Source: Antedon mediterranea
Taxonomy: Eukaryota; Echinodermata; Crinoidea; Comatulida; Antedonidae
Direction of reading: 5' to 3'
Assembly: GCF_964355755.1 (NCBI RefSeq)
Contig: NC_092676.1
Location: forward strand, 14,116,288-14,180,287
DNA: 64,000 nucleotides
In this document: positions 25,501 through 37,693 of the stretch, in pieces
How positions within the stretch are numbered: the stretch's first letter is position 1
How the letters are laid out: every line of letters begins with the position of its first letter
Translations under genes and position numbers: made by a program
Notes under the pieces: generated by a model
What the model was told of the DNA's origin: nothing
Seen by the model: only the letters and a program-made list of their open reading frames with translations
Database searches by the model: none

Positions 25501-28500
25501 ATGTAGTTTGGTTGATACCATTATTTTAAAAAGGGGTGTTTTTAAAAAATATTTTTTTTATAAAAGTATACCTCATAAACGTACCTATAACTTCCAAAGT
25601 GGTGTTTTTAAATCAATGAGGTTTTTTAATTTGATAGTCAATATGTTTTTCAACAATAATCACGAAAAAAACACTGGGGTAAATTTCGTACATAGGTTTT
25701 GTGTTGCCAGGAAAATACGAAAAATATAAAAAATATAACAAAATATCAACAAACAAAACACATGAAACACAATTTAAATATGGCTAATCCAATAATAAAA
25801 TGTATATGTGGCTTGTCATAATGCTACTAGAGTCATACGAATAGTTTAGATAAAATAGGAGAATGTGTTGCCAGGTTTATTTCAATTAATTGCCAGAAAA
25901 ACAGTATTTTGCATTGAAATATTTAGTTGATGGAAAATAATGTTAAACTTGGAAATAATTGCGTCAATGGTTTTTATAAATTTTTAAATCTATTTTGTGT
26001 AAAGAGATACAGAAAGACCTCCCAAAAAATCTGACCTTGTAAATAGGTCATTTGAGGTCAAAAGGGGTCAGAATGCAAAACAGGACAGGTCCTCACTTTA
26101 CTACAACTATTGTTTGATCAAAATTTACAAGATAGTTCATAACAATTCTCAACAATTTTCATATTTTACCTATAGTGTTACCTTAGCAAGCATTTCTATG
26201 TGTAACTAAGGAAAGTAATTTTTTTTAAACGTAAAAAAGGGCGTTTTTATAAATACAAAGAATTGATTGCATTTGTAATTTTTCTCAATTTTACTTCTAC
26301 TGCATTCTATTAATGACAAACTTGACCTTGTAAATTCATTCATTTTGAGGTCAACATTTTACCATAGTAACTGTTTCTATGCGAAAATTTCAAAAAAATA
26401 AGGGGTTTTTCATAAATACAAACATTTTTTCTACATAGTTTTACATTTCTACTTTTTGCCAAATTTACTTTAAATACTGAATCCTAATAATCTCAGAAAG
26501 AAAGTCTTGACGAATCTGAATAAAGGTAAAAAAAATGACCTTTAGTGTTATCTTAAACCTGTTTACGTTACAAATGATATTTAAAAAAAAAAAATTAAAT
26601 ATGGAGTTTCATGAAAAAAAAAATATTTTACATATTGAGGTCAAATGACCTATATGCCTAGTGTATTGTAGCAACTGTTTCTATACGTAACTAAGTACAA
26701 TATTTTTAATATGGGGTTTCATGACTACAAACAATAGATTACATAGCTTTACTACCTTTTCCCAAATTTACTTATCTACTGAATCCCAGAAAATGTCTGA
26801 CCTTGTGAAAGGGTCATTTGTTGGGTCAAGTTATGTCAAAATGTATTATTTATGTTATCTTAGAACCTGTTTCTATGCATAACTAAGGATAATTGTTTTT
26901 TTAAATACAGTTGAACCTTCCGTAAGTGGCCACCCTCGGGACCTGGAAAAGTGGCCGCTTACGGGCGGTGACCCCTTACGGGAGCCAAAATCACTTATTA
27001 TGGCTATATACGATATTCTTAACGAAACGAGCCTCTCAATTTTCCAGCTAATTGTAGGCCTATTATTATTAATAATCAGGTGGTTTAGTATTTTTTAGCA
27101 TTTTCAGACAAATTTTAAAAACTTTTATCATATGAAAAATGGTCGGTCAAAATCTGTGTAGTTTTCTCATCTCTTCACAGTAATGTTTTTAAAACCTCTT
27201 CAAAATAAAGCTAATATATAAAGAAATACAATAAACATGCACCTCTAATTCATAGGTCCATGCAATAAGTATCAAATTTTTCGATTGGCCGCTTACAAAA
27301 AATCTCATTTTTAGTATAAAAAGGTGCCTGCAGCTGCTTACGGTAAGCACCAAATGCACTAATTAGATAGGAAGAACAAACAGGCTTTTCAAAGTGCGTC
27401 CGTTAAGGAAGGTGGCCGCTGTAAATAAAATACGGGGTTTTCATGAATAAAAATAATCACAGAAGAAAGTGCTTACGAATATGACCTTGTGAAACGGTAA
27501 TTTGAAAATGCAAATAAGGCATGACTGCTAATAATCTACAAATTTAAATTTGTATGAGATAAATATGCAAAATCTAAAGAATATCTCATTTTTAGTTACC
27601 ATAGTAACTGTTGCTATGCATAACTAAGGGAAATTAAATAATTATCAGATAATTATTAATTAATAATTAATACTGAATCCAACCATCACAGTAAAAAAAA
27701 TATAGAATTTAAAACCAATATTTAATAATAAAGTGTGATATTTTACATGCTGACCTTAAATGAAATGAAATTTCAAATAAGGGCTTCAATATTTGTTATG
27801 TAGCATTAACATACCTGAGTATATCATTGACTTTTGATTGGTTCTATTTTGGGGAGGGGAAAGTGGTGGACCCAGGACTTTTAAATAGTTAAAGGTTGAA
27901 GGCGAGGGTCTAAAAACTTAACTTTATGTCCTATCTTTTGCATTGCAATTTTTAACTTGGGGTGGGTGGGGGCTTGGAGAAAGGGGGAGGGGGTGGGATG
28001 GAGGAGTTTGAATCCGTCTATTTATTGGGGCGATAGTAGCGGCAGTGTGGGTGGTGCTTGAATGCATGCATTTGACACTCTATAGTGGATGATCGACCAA
28101 AGTGTTGCAGTTTTATGGTTATAGTCGGGGTGGGGGGGGGGGGGTGATAGTCGAAAGTGGTGGTGGATGGGCATGTGGGATCTGCTTAGGTTAGCAAATA
28201 AAAGAAGTAAACAAATGAAAGAGGAGCTTCAAAATAAGAGAGGAGTAATCTGTTTCAAAGATTAAAATTCACAACGATCTGATAATTTATTCAAATTTCC
28301 AGAGGATATAACCTATACAATAACATTAAAACTTGGAACTACAGAATCTATAATTAAAAATTAATTTTCTTTCTCACAACACAACTAGAACTATATAAAA
28401 CATTAAGAATTTTTCTGACCAATGAGTTTCAAATCAAATAATCAAAGAAAATAAAATGTTTTTACTAATATACCATGTTTTTTTTTTTAATGCCTATGTT

Positions 28501-31500
28501 TCTCGCAACACTGCTTGTAGATTTTAAATTTACCCCAGTATTTTATTTTAGAAATCAATTATTAAACATTAGAACTACCTATTTGTAATAAATCAGCTAA
28601 AGAAATACACCACTTTGGGCGTTATGGTGAAGTAAAGTTTAGTTGCATTGAACAATTTTAAAAAAGTGAAAAACACCCCTTTTTAAAATAAATGGTATCT
28701 CCCAAAGTATGAAATAAAAAAAAATAAAAAAATTTGTAACAGGTACACAATGCATTTTTATTATGCATACACTAATTATTTTTTATAATTAAATGAACAA
28801 AACAAAAATATTGTTCATCAAAGTAGTACCAATATCCATTTTAAAAAACCTTAAAAAAGGACAAAATTTGTCAAAAACACAAATTTGGCCGTTGCCATGG
28901 AAATATACGTGTGAAATAAAAAATACTTCATATTTGATTTCTCTCAACACATATATAGCCATGTGCAAAATTTGAAAGAAATCCATTTTTTTTAGTCTGC
29001 CACTCTTTTTGATATTTCTTTGATTCTTACAGACAATGGCTCTTAAATGTTGGTAGTCAATAGAATAATTTTACCGATCTGGGAGTATGTTCCTAATGTT
29101 AAGTCCAAAAGGTTTGTGGTTTTAAGTAGTAATTCCAAGTGTTTTTGTTTTTTTTTGTCTTTGGGAGTTTTGTCATCGTGGTCTATTGCAATAAATCTGA
29201 AATTTGCAATCGAGTGACCAGCTGAATTAAAATGTTCGGCTACAGGTTGATCAAGCTTTAATGTTTTGATAGCTGATCTGCGTTGTGTCATTCTTAGGCC
29301 AAAAAAAAAATAGTTTGTTTGCTGTCATCCGCCGCCCCTAATTTCGCCAAAAATTTGGGGCGGAAATAAGAAAAAGTTGTTTTTTTACGTTGAGGGCGCT
29401 TTAAAAAAAAAAGTTTTTTTAATGATTTTTTTTTGGCCGAAAAGGTGTAAAAATCGAGTGTGCGAGGATGAAACAATAAAAATAATAACGTAGCGTATAT
29501 TTCGGTGTATAATCGCACTTTTGACACGCAAATTTAACCTCTAAATTAAGGGTGCGTCTTATACACCGAACATAAATGCCTCAACACAGATATCGCCACC
29601 TCGTTGGCTAGTCCTGGGCTTTTTAAGGTAAGGCCTAGGGCCTAGGCCTATTAGTATTACTAAAGTCTAAAGAGTAGGCCTAGCCTAGCTACAGTGTACT
29701 AGCGTAACAGCAACCTGCTAGTTTTCATGGCATTTTAGCGTGATTTTTTTAGGCGCTCCGATAAAATTTCATTTGAAAACGACGTTTACGATTGGAATAG
29801 TATTATAGTTATACGCACGACCGTCGTACCCCCAGCGCGAGCGAGCCCTTCTTGGCAACCACATTGTGTAGACAGTATTCGACTAGTATATTCTCCAGTT
29901 GATTATATAGCATAGACCTAGCGTACACACTTCTAGGATACATAGATACTAATCGAATACGATTGTCCGTGAAAACGTGCGCCTCTCGATAAAAGGATCG
30001 AGCGAGGCTAGCCCACACACACGTGCGGTCATGCACTCGATTTTGCGGGTGCGAAACTCATTCATAACAAGTTAGAAAGAACTGACGGAATGGGGGACGA
30101 TCCCTTCTTGTTGAGGCTGGGCGCGGCCGTCTTATACATCGACCATGGAGGTATAATCGACGATATACAAAATACCGATATTTTACTCTCAGTTAGGGGT
30201 CGGGTGCGTCTTATTATACACAGGTGCGACTTATACACCGAAATATACGGTACACTAACTTCTAAAAATTAAAATATTTAATTAGGCCTAGCCTGCTAAC
30301 AACGACCTACTGTGTAGTAGTAGGCCTAGCCTAGGCTAGTTTAGACACGGGGCCTAACGCGCCCAAAACAGAATTAAAGTGTGAAACAAATTATGAATAG
30401 ATGTTTGAGCTCGTTGTTTTATTCGGTGTGTTTTGTTACTCTCAAATTCGCGAGCAATTAACAGAGAAATTAACATTAAAAAAAAAAAAAAAAAAAAAAA
30501 CACTTTTTTCCACCCCCTACCAAAAAAAAAACTTGACAGCAAACAAACAATTTTTTTTTAGGCCTTATACGAAGAGTGTTTTGTTTCCCCGACGTACTGT
30601 TTACCACAGATATTACAGTATATGGGATAAATGACGTTTTTGGTTAGACAATTAATTGATTGTCTTATCCGGAAAATGCGGCCAGCTGGTTACTCTTCAA
30701 TTTTTCAGTAGAATCAACCAATGAACAAGTTTTGCAAGATTTGCCGCAAAGGTGACTGTCCAAGTTTTGGCTGTCATGATAATTTCAGTCTTAAATTTGG
30801 ATATGACTAATATATCACGAAGGTTGGAAGGTCTACGAAATGCAATAATGGGTGGTTGCGGAAAAACAGTCCTGAGGCGTTCTGTGGACTGTAGAATGGG
30901 CATATGTTAACATTAATACGTGTATTTGATTAGTTTTTATACCTGGATATAATCGGTTCCTGTCTTCGTAGGCATCACATACTGTAATAAATAATAATTT
31001 GTTTTAATGTTATTGTCTTGATATTTGATTGGGTTATTACGTATCACTTCTCGTTCAGTCAGAGTTCTACTAAACGAAAAGCGATATCTAATGATAATGA
31101 ACGATACTAACGCATATTTAGGACTTTAAATTTTCACGTCAACTATGTCGACTGCTACCCTATTACGTAATTTTATAATATGCGCATGAGCTAGGAGCCT
31201 GGCACGTCGACTTGCAAATTTGAGCACTTGAGCACAGTGGCATTTTGGCATTCGCTCTCTGATTACGAGTGGATGTATGCCGTCTTGACACTGCAAAAGT
31301 ATACCAAAAACATGGCAGAGAATAATATCACAATGATTCTGAGAATGTAGTAAAAAGGGAATTTCAGTAAACAGGTTATGGCCTGGGTCTTATCACTAGG
31401 ACGCCGTTCAGAAAATTAAGGATCTCGGCGAGGCGTAAGCTGCACACTTAGCCAGGCCTAAGCATGTGTACCTCCATTAGCCCAGCGCGGTTGGAATAGT

Positions 31501-34500
31501 TCCACGGACGAGCGCTACTTGAGATTGCAAGGTCAGATGATCCTAGGGTCACTGGCACGTCAACGAAAGTGTCCACTTAATCTAAACGTTAATATATCGA
31601 CGAGTAACAGTCGACTACGATACATGTTGGAATTCGTTCACGTTCACTCAAATCTAAAGGCTGGTTTCCTGTCGACGTAAAGTCCCTGATATAAAACCTG
31701 TATTGCGCGCTGTATTCTATTCCGTAAAAAAAATTGAAGCTCTGTAATGTTTTAGGCCCAGCTTCCCGAATGCAGTGGGTAACAAAATAAAAGGTTACTT
31801 TAGAACATTGGGCGTGTTATTTAATTTACCCGTTCTTACACACGATTTCTTGTATATATCTATTGATCTAACCTGTTTTAAAATACTGATACTGGTCATC
31901 GCCAATTCTTGATGTCAATTCATTATATCATTCATATCAAAAACTAATTTGAATAGAGCCTACCACGTTTACAGTTGTGATCTCTCAACATAGATATAAC
32001 ACACAATCTTGAAAATTTCGCCTAAAAAACGATATAGCCTCTAGGACATTATATATAGGTGAAGAAAGACTTACTTGTATCTATTCGTGTGAAGAGATCA
32101 ATTATAGGGTAGTGTCTTGGTGAATGCTGCATCCCAGTGGTAAACAGACTTTCGTTTGATAGGATACATTTCTTGTCATCCCATGGTCTGATGGAGCGGT
32201 ATTCAAATGAACGGCATACAAATGAACTTATTTCTAAACACTTTTCGGCACATTTTTGTTCGGTCATATACGCATCCTGTATGAATACATTGTTTAGATT
32301 GCGCATGTATGCCTGGGTATGCCGTATGAACTGGGAAAGAGCTGTCGACGAACCTATAATTTAAATAACAGTATAATAAATTACTGAAGTCTCCATGACC
32401 AGGAACGTTTGAGGTTGGTTTTAATATTAGGTGACATTGAAGTTAGATAAGACTTAATTTTCATTAAAGTTTCTTGTGAAAATGCTGCTTGTCTTTAAAA
32501 GCAGTTACTAATTCTCTATCAAACCAGGGTGGTCTTTTCGTTTTAACTTTCACAACTGGAACAAGGTCTCTAATAGTAGCATAATTATACAATATCGTAA
32601 AATATATCGAGCTTATCGTTAACATTGTTATTAAAATCAAATATTACTTCCCAAGGGACCCTTTTAAATGTTTTGTTAAATTAAAAGTTTGCTTTTTATA
32701 ATTAAATTGATATTTAGTTAAATTATTAACAAAAGCAATGTTATCGTCAAACTTTGTCAGAATCAAAAACATTTTGACCAGTTTTTATCTCGTATACCAA
32801 ATCGTTGTTGTTACTCAAGACTAAGTCCATAATGTTATTGTTACAAGTGTTATTTAGGTTGCATTGTGTGAGGTTAAGTTCATCGAGAACAGAGTCCGTA
32901 AATAGTTCAGATATGGAGTTAGCTGGTCCGTGGTATGTACCATTAGGAAGCCAGAGTATGGATAACTCCGCATGGATGACTCCAATGTTCCGATGAAATG
33001 TTCGACAGAATCGCGTTTGATATTAGGTGGTCGATATTAAGTAGCAACTAGTAATTTCAAAGATCGAGATATGATCACTTCGGTCCATATTATTTTGTCT
33101 TCCTGGTGAAATAATCTACGACTGGTCAATCGAATTGAGATGTACATAAGAACACCTCCTCCACGTCGTCCGTCCTCCTGCCTATCTCGTCTGTAGAGCC
33201 TAAAGTCGGGAAACGTGATTTCAGAATCAATGACAAAATCTTTTAACCATGTCTCCGAGAAGGAAACGATAACATAGATGTGGTTTAACATGTGTGTCTG
33301 CATACTTGAGTGCAGTATATCAATTTTGTTTTTTATACTTTTCTAGTAATACATATTAATAATACTGTTTGCCATTTTTACTACTAAAATTCTGGGTTGT
33401 TGATTGTAGCGGACTCGGGTTTAATTCTCTGAATTGAGTTAATTTCGGCTGAAAAGATGCACATTTAGAATACTAACTCACCGACCGGCTCGATAAACGC
33501 TTTGATCCTGTAACGAACGTAGTTACTTACGAGGATGGTTCGTGATTGAACATCGTATTCCTCACTGAACTGAATGAACCTTATAAATGTTTTTCCGTAG
33601 AAACAGAAATAAAAGTAGGATGATTAAATCCGCATGTGTTTTCTTCAAAGCAGACATATTGGTTGAGATAGTCTAAATCCGTTGTTTTCTAAGGCAAGTA
33701 ATGTGTGTAGTATGTGCTTGGTATCTTTGAAAAAGACATTCTAATTAATAACACAATGATACTTCAAGCTGAAATGTGTTTCAATCGGCAATGTAATCAA
33801 ATATCAGAATTAGTAGGCCTACGCAGTTATTTTGCCGATTAATAAAAGCATAAGATCACAAACAAAGTCAAAAACACAATTCAATGGATATCAAACAAGT
33901 TTTAAAAAACATTAATAACAAAAAAAACACATAGTTATTGTTTCGTAATAATGACAGGACTTGGCCTTTTGTATTGTTAATAAAACGTTCTCCCAATGGT
34001 TCAAAGTTAAAGCCCATAGAAATGAATTCCGTAACGTAACGTAACGTGAATGTCCTATCATTAACAAATTAACCGCGTTTTGTCAGAATTTCGTCCGTGG
34101 AAAATCTGCGTGGGTATGGTACATGTTTTCTGGATGGTACTGGAAATGCATTTACCCCATGCCAATGGTGGTAATGTAATGTAATATAATATTAACCCAA
34201 AGGCAAATTACTGACAAAATGACAATGCTGTGGGTATCAGTGGCCAGATCTCAATGGAGATGCAAAATGAAATGAAATGAAAAAACTAAATCAAAACGAT
34301 CAAAAATTAAACAGCCAGACAAATTTACATTATAGCTTTTGGACAACATTAGCCCTTCATCAGTGGAAGTGATATGATAAAAATGTATATATAGGTCTAG
34401 CTAGAAGATCTAGTTATATTTTAATAATTCACGTATTAACCTAGGCCTATCTCATTCAGAAACTTACTCCGATGCAGGTTTATTACTACGAGAACCAGTT

Positions 34501-37500
34501 AACTACCACTACTGTACATTAAATGTTAACTTACATTTGTCAATCTGACAATAGTCCTTCACAATATCATCATCCGGTTTGTAATAGCACCAAGGAGCCG
34601 ATGAGTTATCTGGGTTTCTGCAGTAGTTTGATTCAAGATCTATTATAAAAACCAGTAACACAAGTTTTATTTGTTGGAATTACAGGCCAGTGTCAGAAGA
34701 ATTCTGATTAATATGCGTTACAGCTTCACCATGGTTAGCGATTAGGGGGATTTCAAAAATATTATATTTTTAAAAAAACCAATATTTGTGCACGGAAACA
34801 GTATCGTGTCAAATATTGATACGGCGGCGGTGTATTATCCTGAACTGTTATAATATGTGCGTATGGATAACTGAAGAAAGGACACCCGCTATCACTGTCA
34901 TTTTTTATCAATAATAATATAATTTAATATTTTAAAAAAAAGCAAAAACGATTAATAATACCTATATTATGTACTATGAATCCTATGGATGATGATTAAA
35001 TCATGTAATATAAATAAGAAATTAATCACATAATTAAATAAATTAAATTTATAGAGATATTTCGGCAACTTTTAACGATTATCTACATTTTGTTGATTGC
35101 ATTAGTTATCCAATTTAGTCTGTTTATACTCTCAATATTGAATATCTCATTCATTCATTTAGATCACGTTGTAGCAATTACTGGTAGATAAGCGTTCTTG
35201 TTTTGAGTGCCTATTTCTGAAAATATTAATCATCAGCACTATAATGATGTTAATAAAGAGAATAATAGGATTCGATATATTAATATTAAACAAACACACA
35301 CAGTAAGTAAAGGTAAATACGAATAGTGAACATTGATATCTTCCTATTGTTAACGCTATGAATGAAGGCATTACAAAAGCTAATACTTCGAATGAGGTCT
35401 AATAAATATGCCTATTCTCCACGCTGTTTGTTTTTTGAAGACCATAAAACATACTGTTTGTGAATCGATGTTGCCTGTGTGATATGATCCGACACAATGT
35501 ATCGGAACACTTTGTTTATATTAGAAGATATGCATGAAAATTCACTGTATCTCTTGTCTGACACGTCACCACTTGTCATTCAATGCTAAATTTACGCCGA
35601 AATTATGTTTCTTTATCTGTATTTGGCCCAATTTATAAATGTGATTTTTTTATGTCACTTACAACAATGTTCTGGTGGCAGATAAGGACTATAAACCGTA
35701 GGTCCGGTGTACATAGTTTCCCCGTCTGAACTCAGTTCATCACTCGAGACGAGTAGGGGGTTACCCAAGTGAACTGGTACACAAAATAGCCACTGTGTCG
35801 TGAGGTAATTTCCCGCATGATCGTAATCAAAACGGTACTGGGTTTGGTCTACTAGCGTTCCTGCTTCCAACTCGTCATCCATTCATAGAAGCCTTGATGG
35901 AGTAAGCCTACCTGGTGGTGGCCATAGAACGGTCCCGAGATAACGACTATACTTCGGTTTTAGTCGATAGAAGATTGAAATATTGTTAGAGATAGAGTAT
36001 ACGATGTTTGATTATGTGTAGATGTGTGACTTGTTCTATTATTTAAATGATGTTCCGCATCAGGAGATGAAAATAGTAGTTGGGTGTAATTATTTTGTAT
36101 ATCAATTAATTATACTAGACTGTATATTATGCGATAAATAATATTTTATATATATATATATTTAATGTATTGTAAAATACATAAAATTATAAATTTGCTC
36201 AAGTTAACTGTATATTTATATTATTTTGCAATCCACGTTTGAGCAATCTCATTTTCATCTAATCGAGTACTTAAAAGAAGTCTTCTACACATTTAGCAAT
36301 AATGTGTACTGATGAAATCCATTCAAGTTTTGTTTGGAAAGTTATTACATTGTGTTTGTTTGGTTGTTATATTCAGGGTAATTGTCCTATATTGCATTGC
36401 TTCACTGAGTATCTTTCTTTAAAGGGCCTTCAAACTGGGGTATAACCTACTAATTAAAAGGATGGACATTTTCGGGACGCACAATATAAAAACTGTTGCC
36501 ATATCGTGAACCACAACTGAAGTGAAGAATATATTTTTTTCTCTAGACCTAAGTAATCCTTGGTCCGCCAAACTTGGCAGTTGTCACAGACTTTTATTTT
36601 AACACAATTGACCATCATCTTGACGCGATTAGATGAGTAGTAACAGTTTTGTTACTTATGACATTACGCCTACAGTATAGCATCCCTTTTTACTTGATTT
36701 TTGGTTGATTAGTGAATATTTAATTGTTGTTATATTGGAATTGGTAACAACTCTTGGCTTGTGTAACATATAACGTATTGATGAGGTGTTTTAACCTCAT
36801 TAACATATTTACTTTTGATACTTTCATTTCTTTTACGTACATTTCAGAGTATTGAATGATGTGCTCTTTCTCATATCGAGTATTTGGAAAATAATGGCTT
36901 ATTCAAACTTTCAGTCACCATAAGCACATGTATGATAATAATACTATTTTCAGTGTTCTCGTAAAGACGAAATGCCCCACCATGTTCTCTGAGTTTGAGT
37001 ATGATATTGTTCATTATAAATGAGGTTAAACCTTTTTGTTGATTTTTGCACACCATTTCCATTTATAACATTTGCATACAGTAGTTCACATAGTCAAAAT
37101 CTTTGAGAAACACCAAGCTGGACGGACCAAGGATTACTTAGGTCTGGAGGACAGACATCTTCAGTGCCTTGATAAATCCCCTTCAGTCGTGGTTCGTGCT
37201 ATGGCAACATTATTATGTAATATTCCTTAGTTTGAAGGCCTTTCTAAGATAAATGTAACAACATGAAATTGTTATGCAACAGCAAACACTAACTTTCCAA
37301 ACAAAACTTTATATGGATTTCATCAGTACACATTATTGCTAAATGTGTGGAAGACTTCTTTTAAGTACTCGATCAAATGAGATTGGGTGTTTTTTGTCTA
37401 TACAATTTTCTCTCATTTGCATTACTTTAGACTCCATGCCATAACTTCATGCGGTATACTTTGTTCAATTGCACATGCAAGTAGCCATCATCAAGAAGTT

Positions 37501-37657
37501 CTCAAAAGTGGGTTGCAAAATAATATCATAAATATACAGTTAACTATACAATTAACTGGGGAGGACAGGCAATATGGTCACGATGTGCATACGTGGTAGA
37601 TGGATGAAGCTATATTGTATTAACCATGTAATTATGTGGCGTCGGTGTATTTATATT

Positions 37658-37693
<36 letters not shown>

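Larger units (their letters stand above)
25179..29042. mobile_element. 3.9-kb element with long inverted ends, flanked by TTAA
   Basis: Ends GAGCCATTGTCTGTAA and TTACAGACAATGGCTC are inverted and each is flanked by TTAA (25175-25178, 29043-29046), the target of piggyBac- and Kolobok-type transposases. The inverted arms extend inward at least 550 bp in diverged form: the GATACCATT.ATTTTAAAAA block, AAAGTGGTGT and ACTGGGGTAAATTT recur in reverse near 25515-25690 and 28530-28700. The interior holds a degenerate tandem array, a nested CAG-ended MITE and a G-rich stretch. No transposase was found. Confidence 0.75.
29297..30564. mobile_element. Harbinger-like element inside the Penelope nuclease
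   Basis: Ends GGCCAAAAAAAAAATAGTTT and its reverse (GGCCTAAAAAAAAATTGTTT read from the right) form a ~33-bp inverted repeat ending GTTTGCTGTCA. TTA is duplicated at 29294-29296 and 30565-30567. TTA target plus GGCC ends suit PIF/Harbinger-type MITEs. Joining the flanks restores the nuclease stretch LRIRMTQR, which confirms the boundaries. No transposase frame. Confidence 0.8.
29047..30925 (-). mobile_element. Penelope-like element, 5'-truncated, split by a transposon
   Basis: On the minus strand 30903-30700 encodes the RT-to-endonuclease linker ([16 protein letters not shown]). 30640-30568 encodes the start of the GIY-YIG nuclease ([18 protein letters not shown]). After a 1.27-kb insertion, 29292-29070 gives the rest ([21 protein letters not shown], and KPFGLNIRN in a shifted frame). 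This order is diagnostic of Penelope-like retroelements. Frameshifts make it inactive. Its truncated end lies about 20-40 nt from the donor of the exon at 30943. Confidence 0.85.

Noticed and set aside
28789-28986. Two overlapping ~60-codon frames on opposite strands
   Set aside because: Both lie in the inverted arm of the TTAA element and show no similarity to known proteins.
33482-33569. Candidate exon (minus) with good GTGAGT donor and a peptide ending in [13 protein letters not shown]
   Set aside because: Its phases (0 to 1) do not fit between kringle 2 and PAN, whose direct joining completes a cysteine codon. It would need additional unseen exons.
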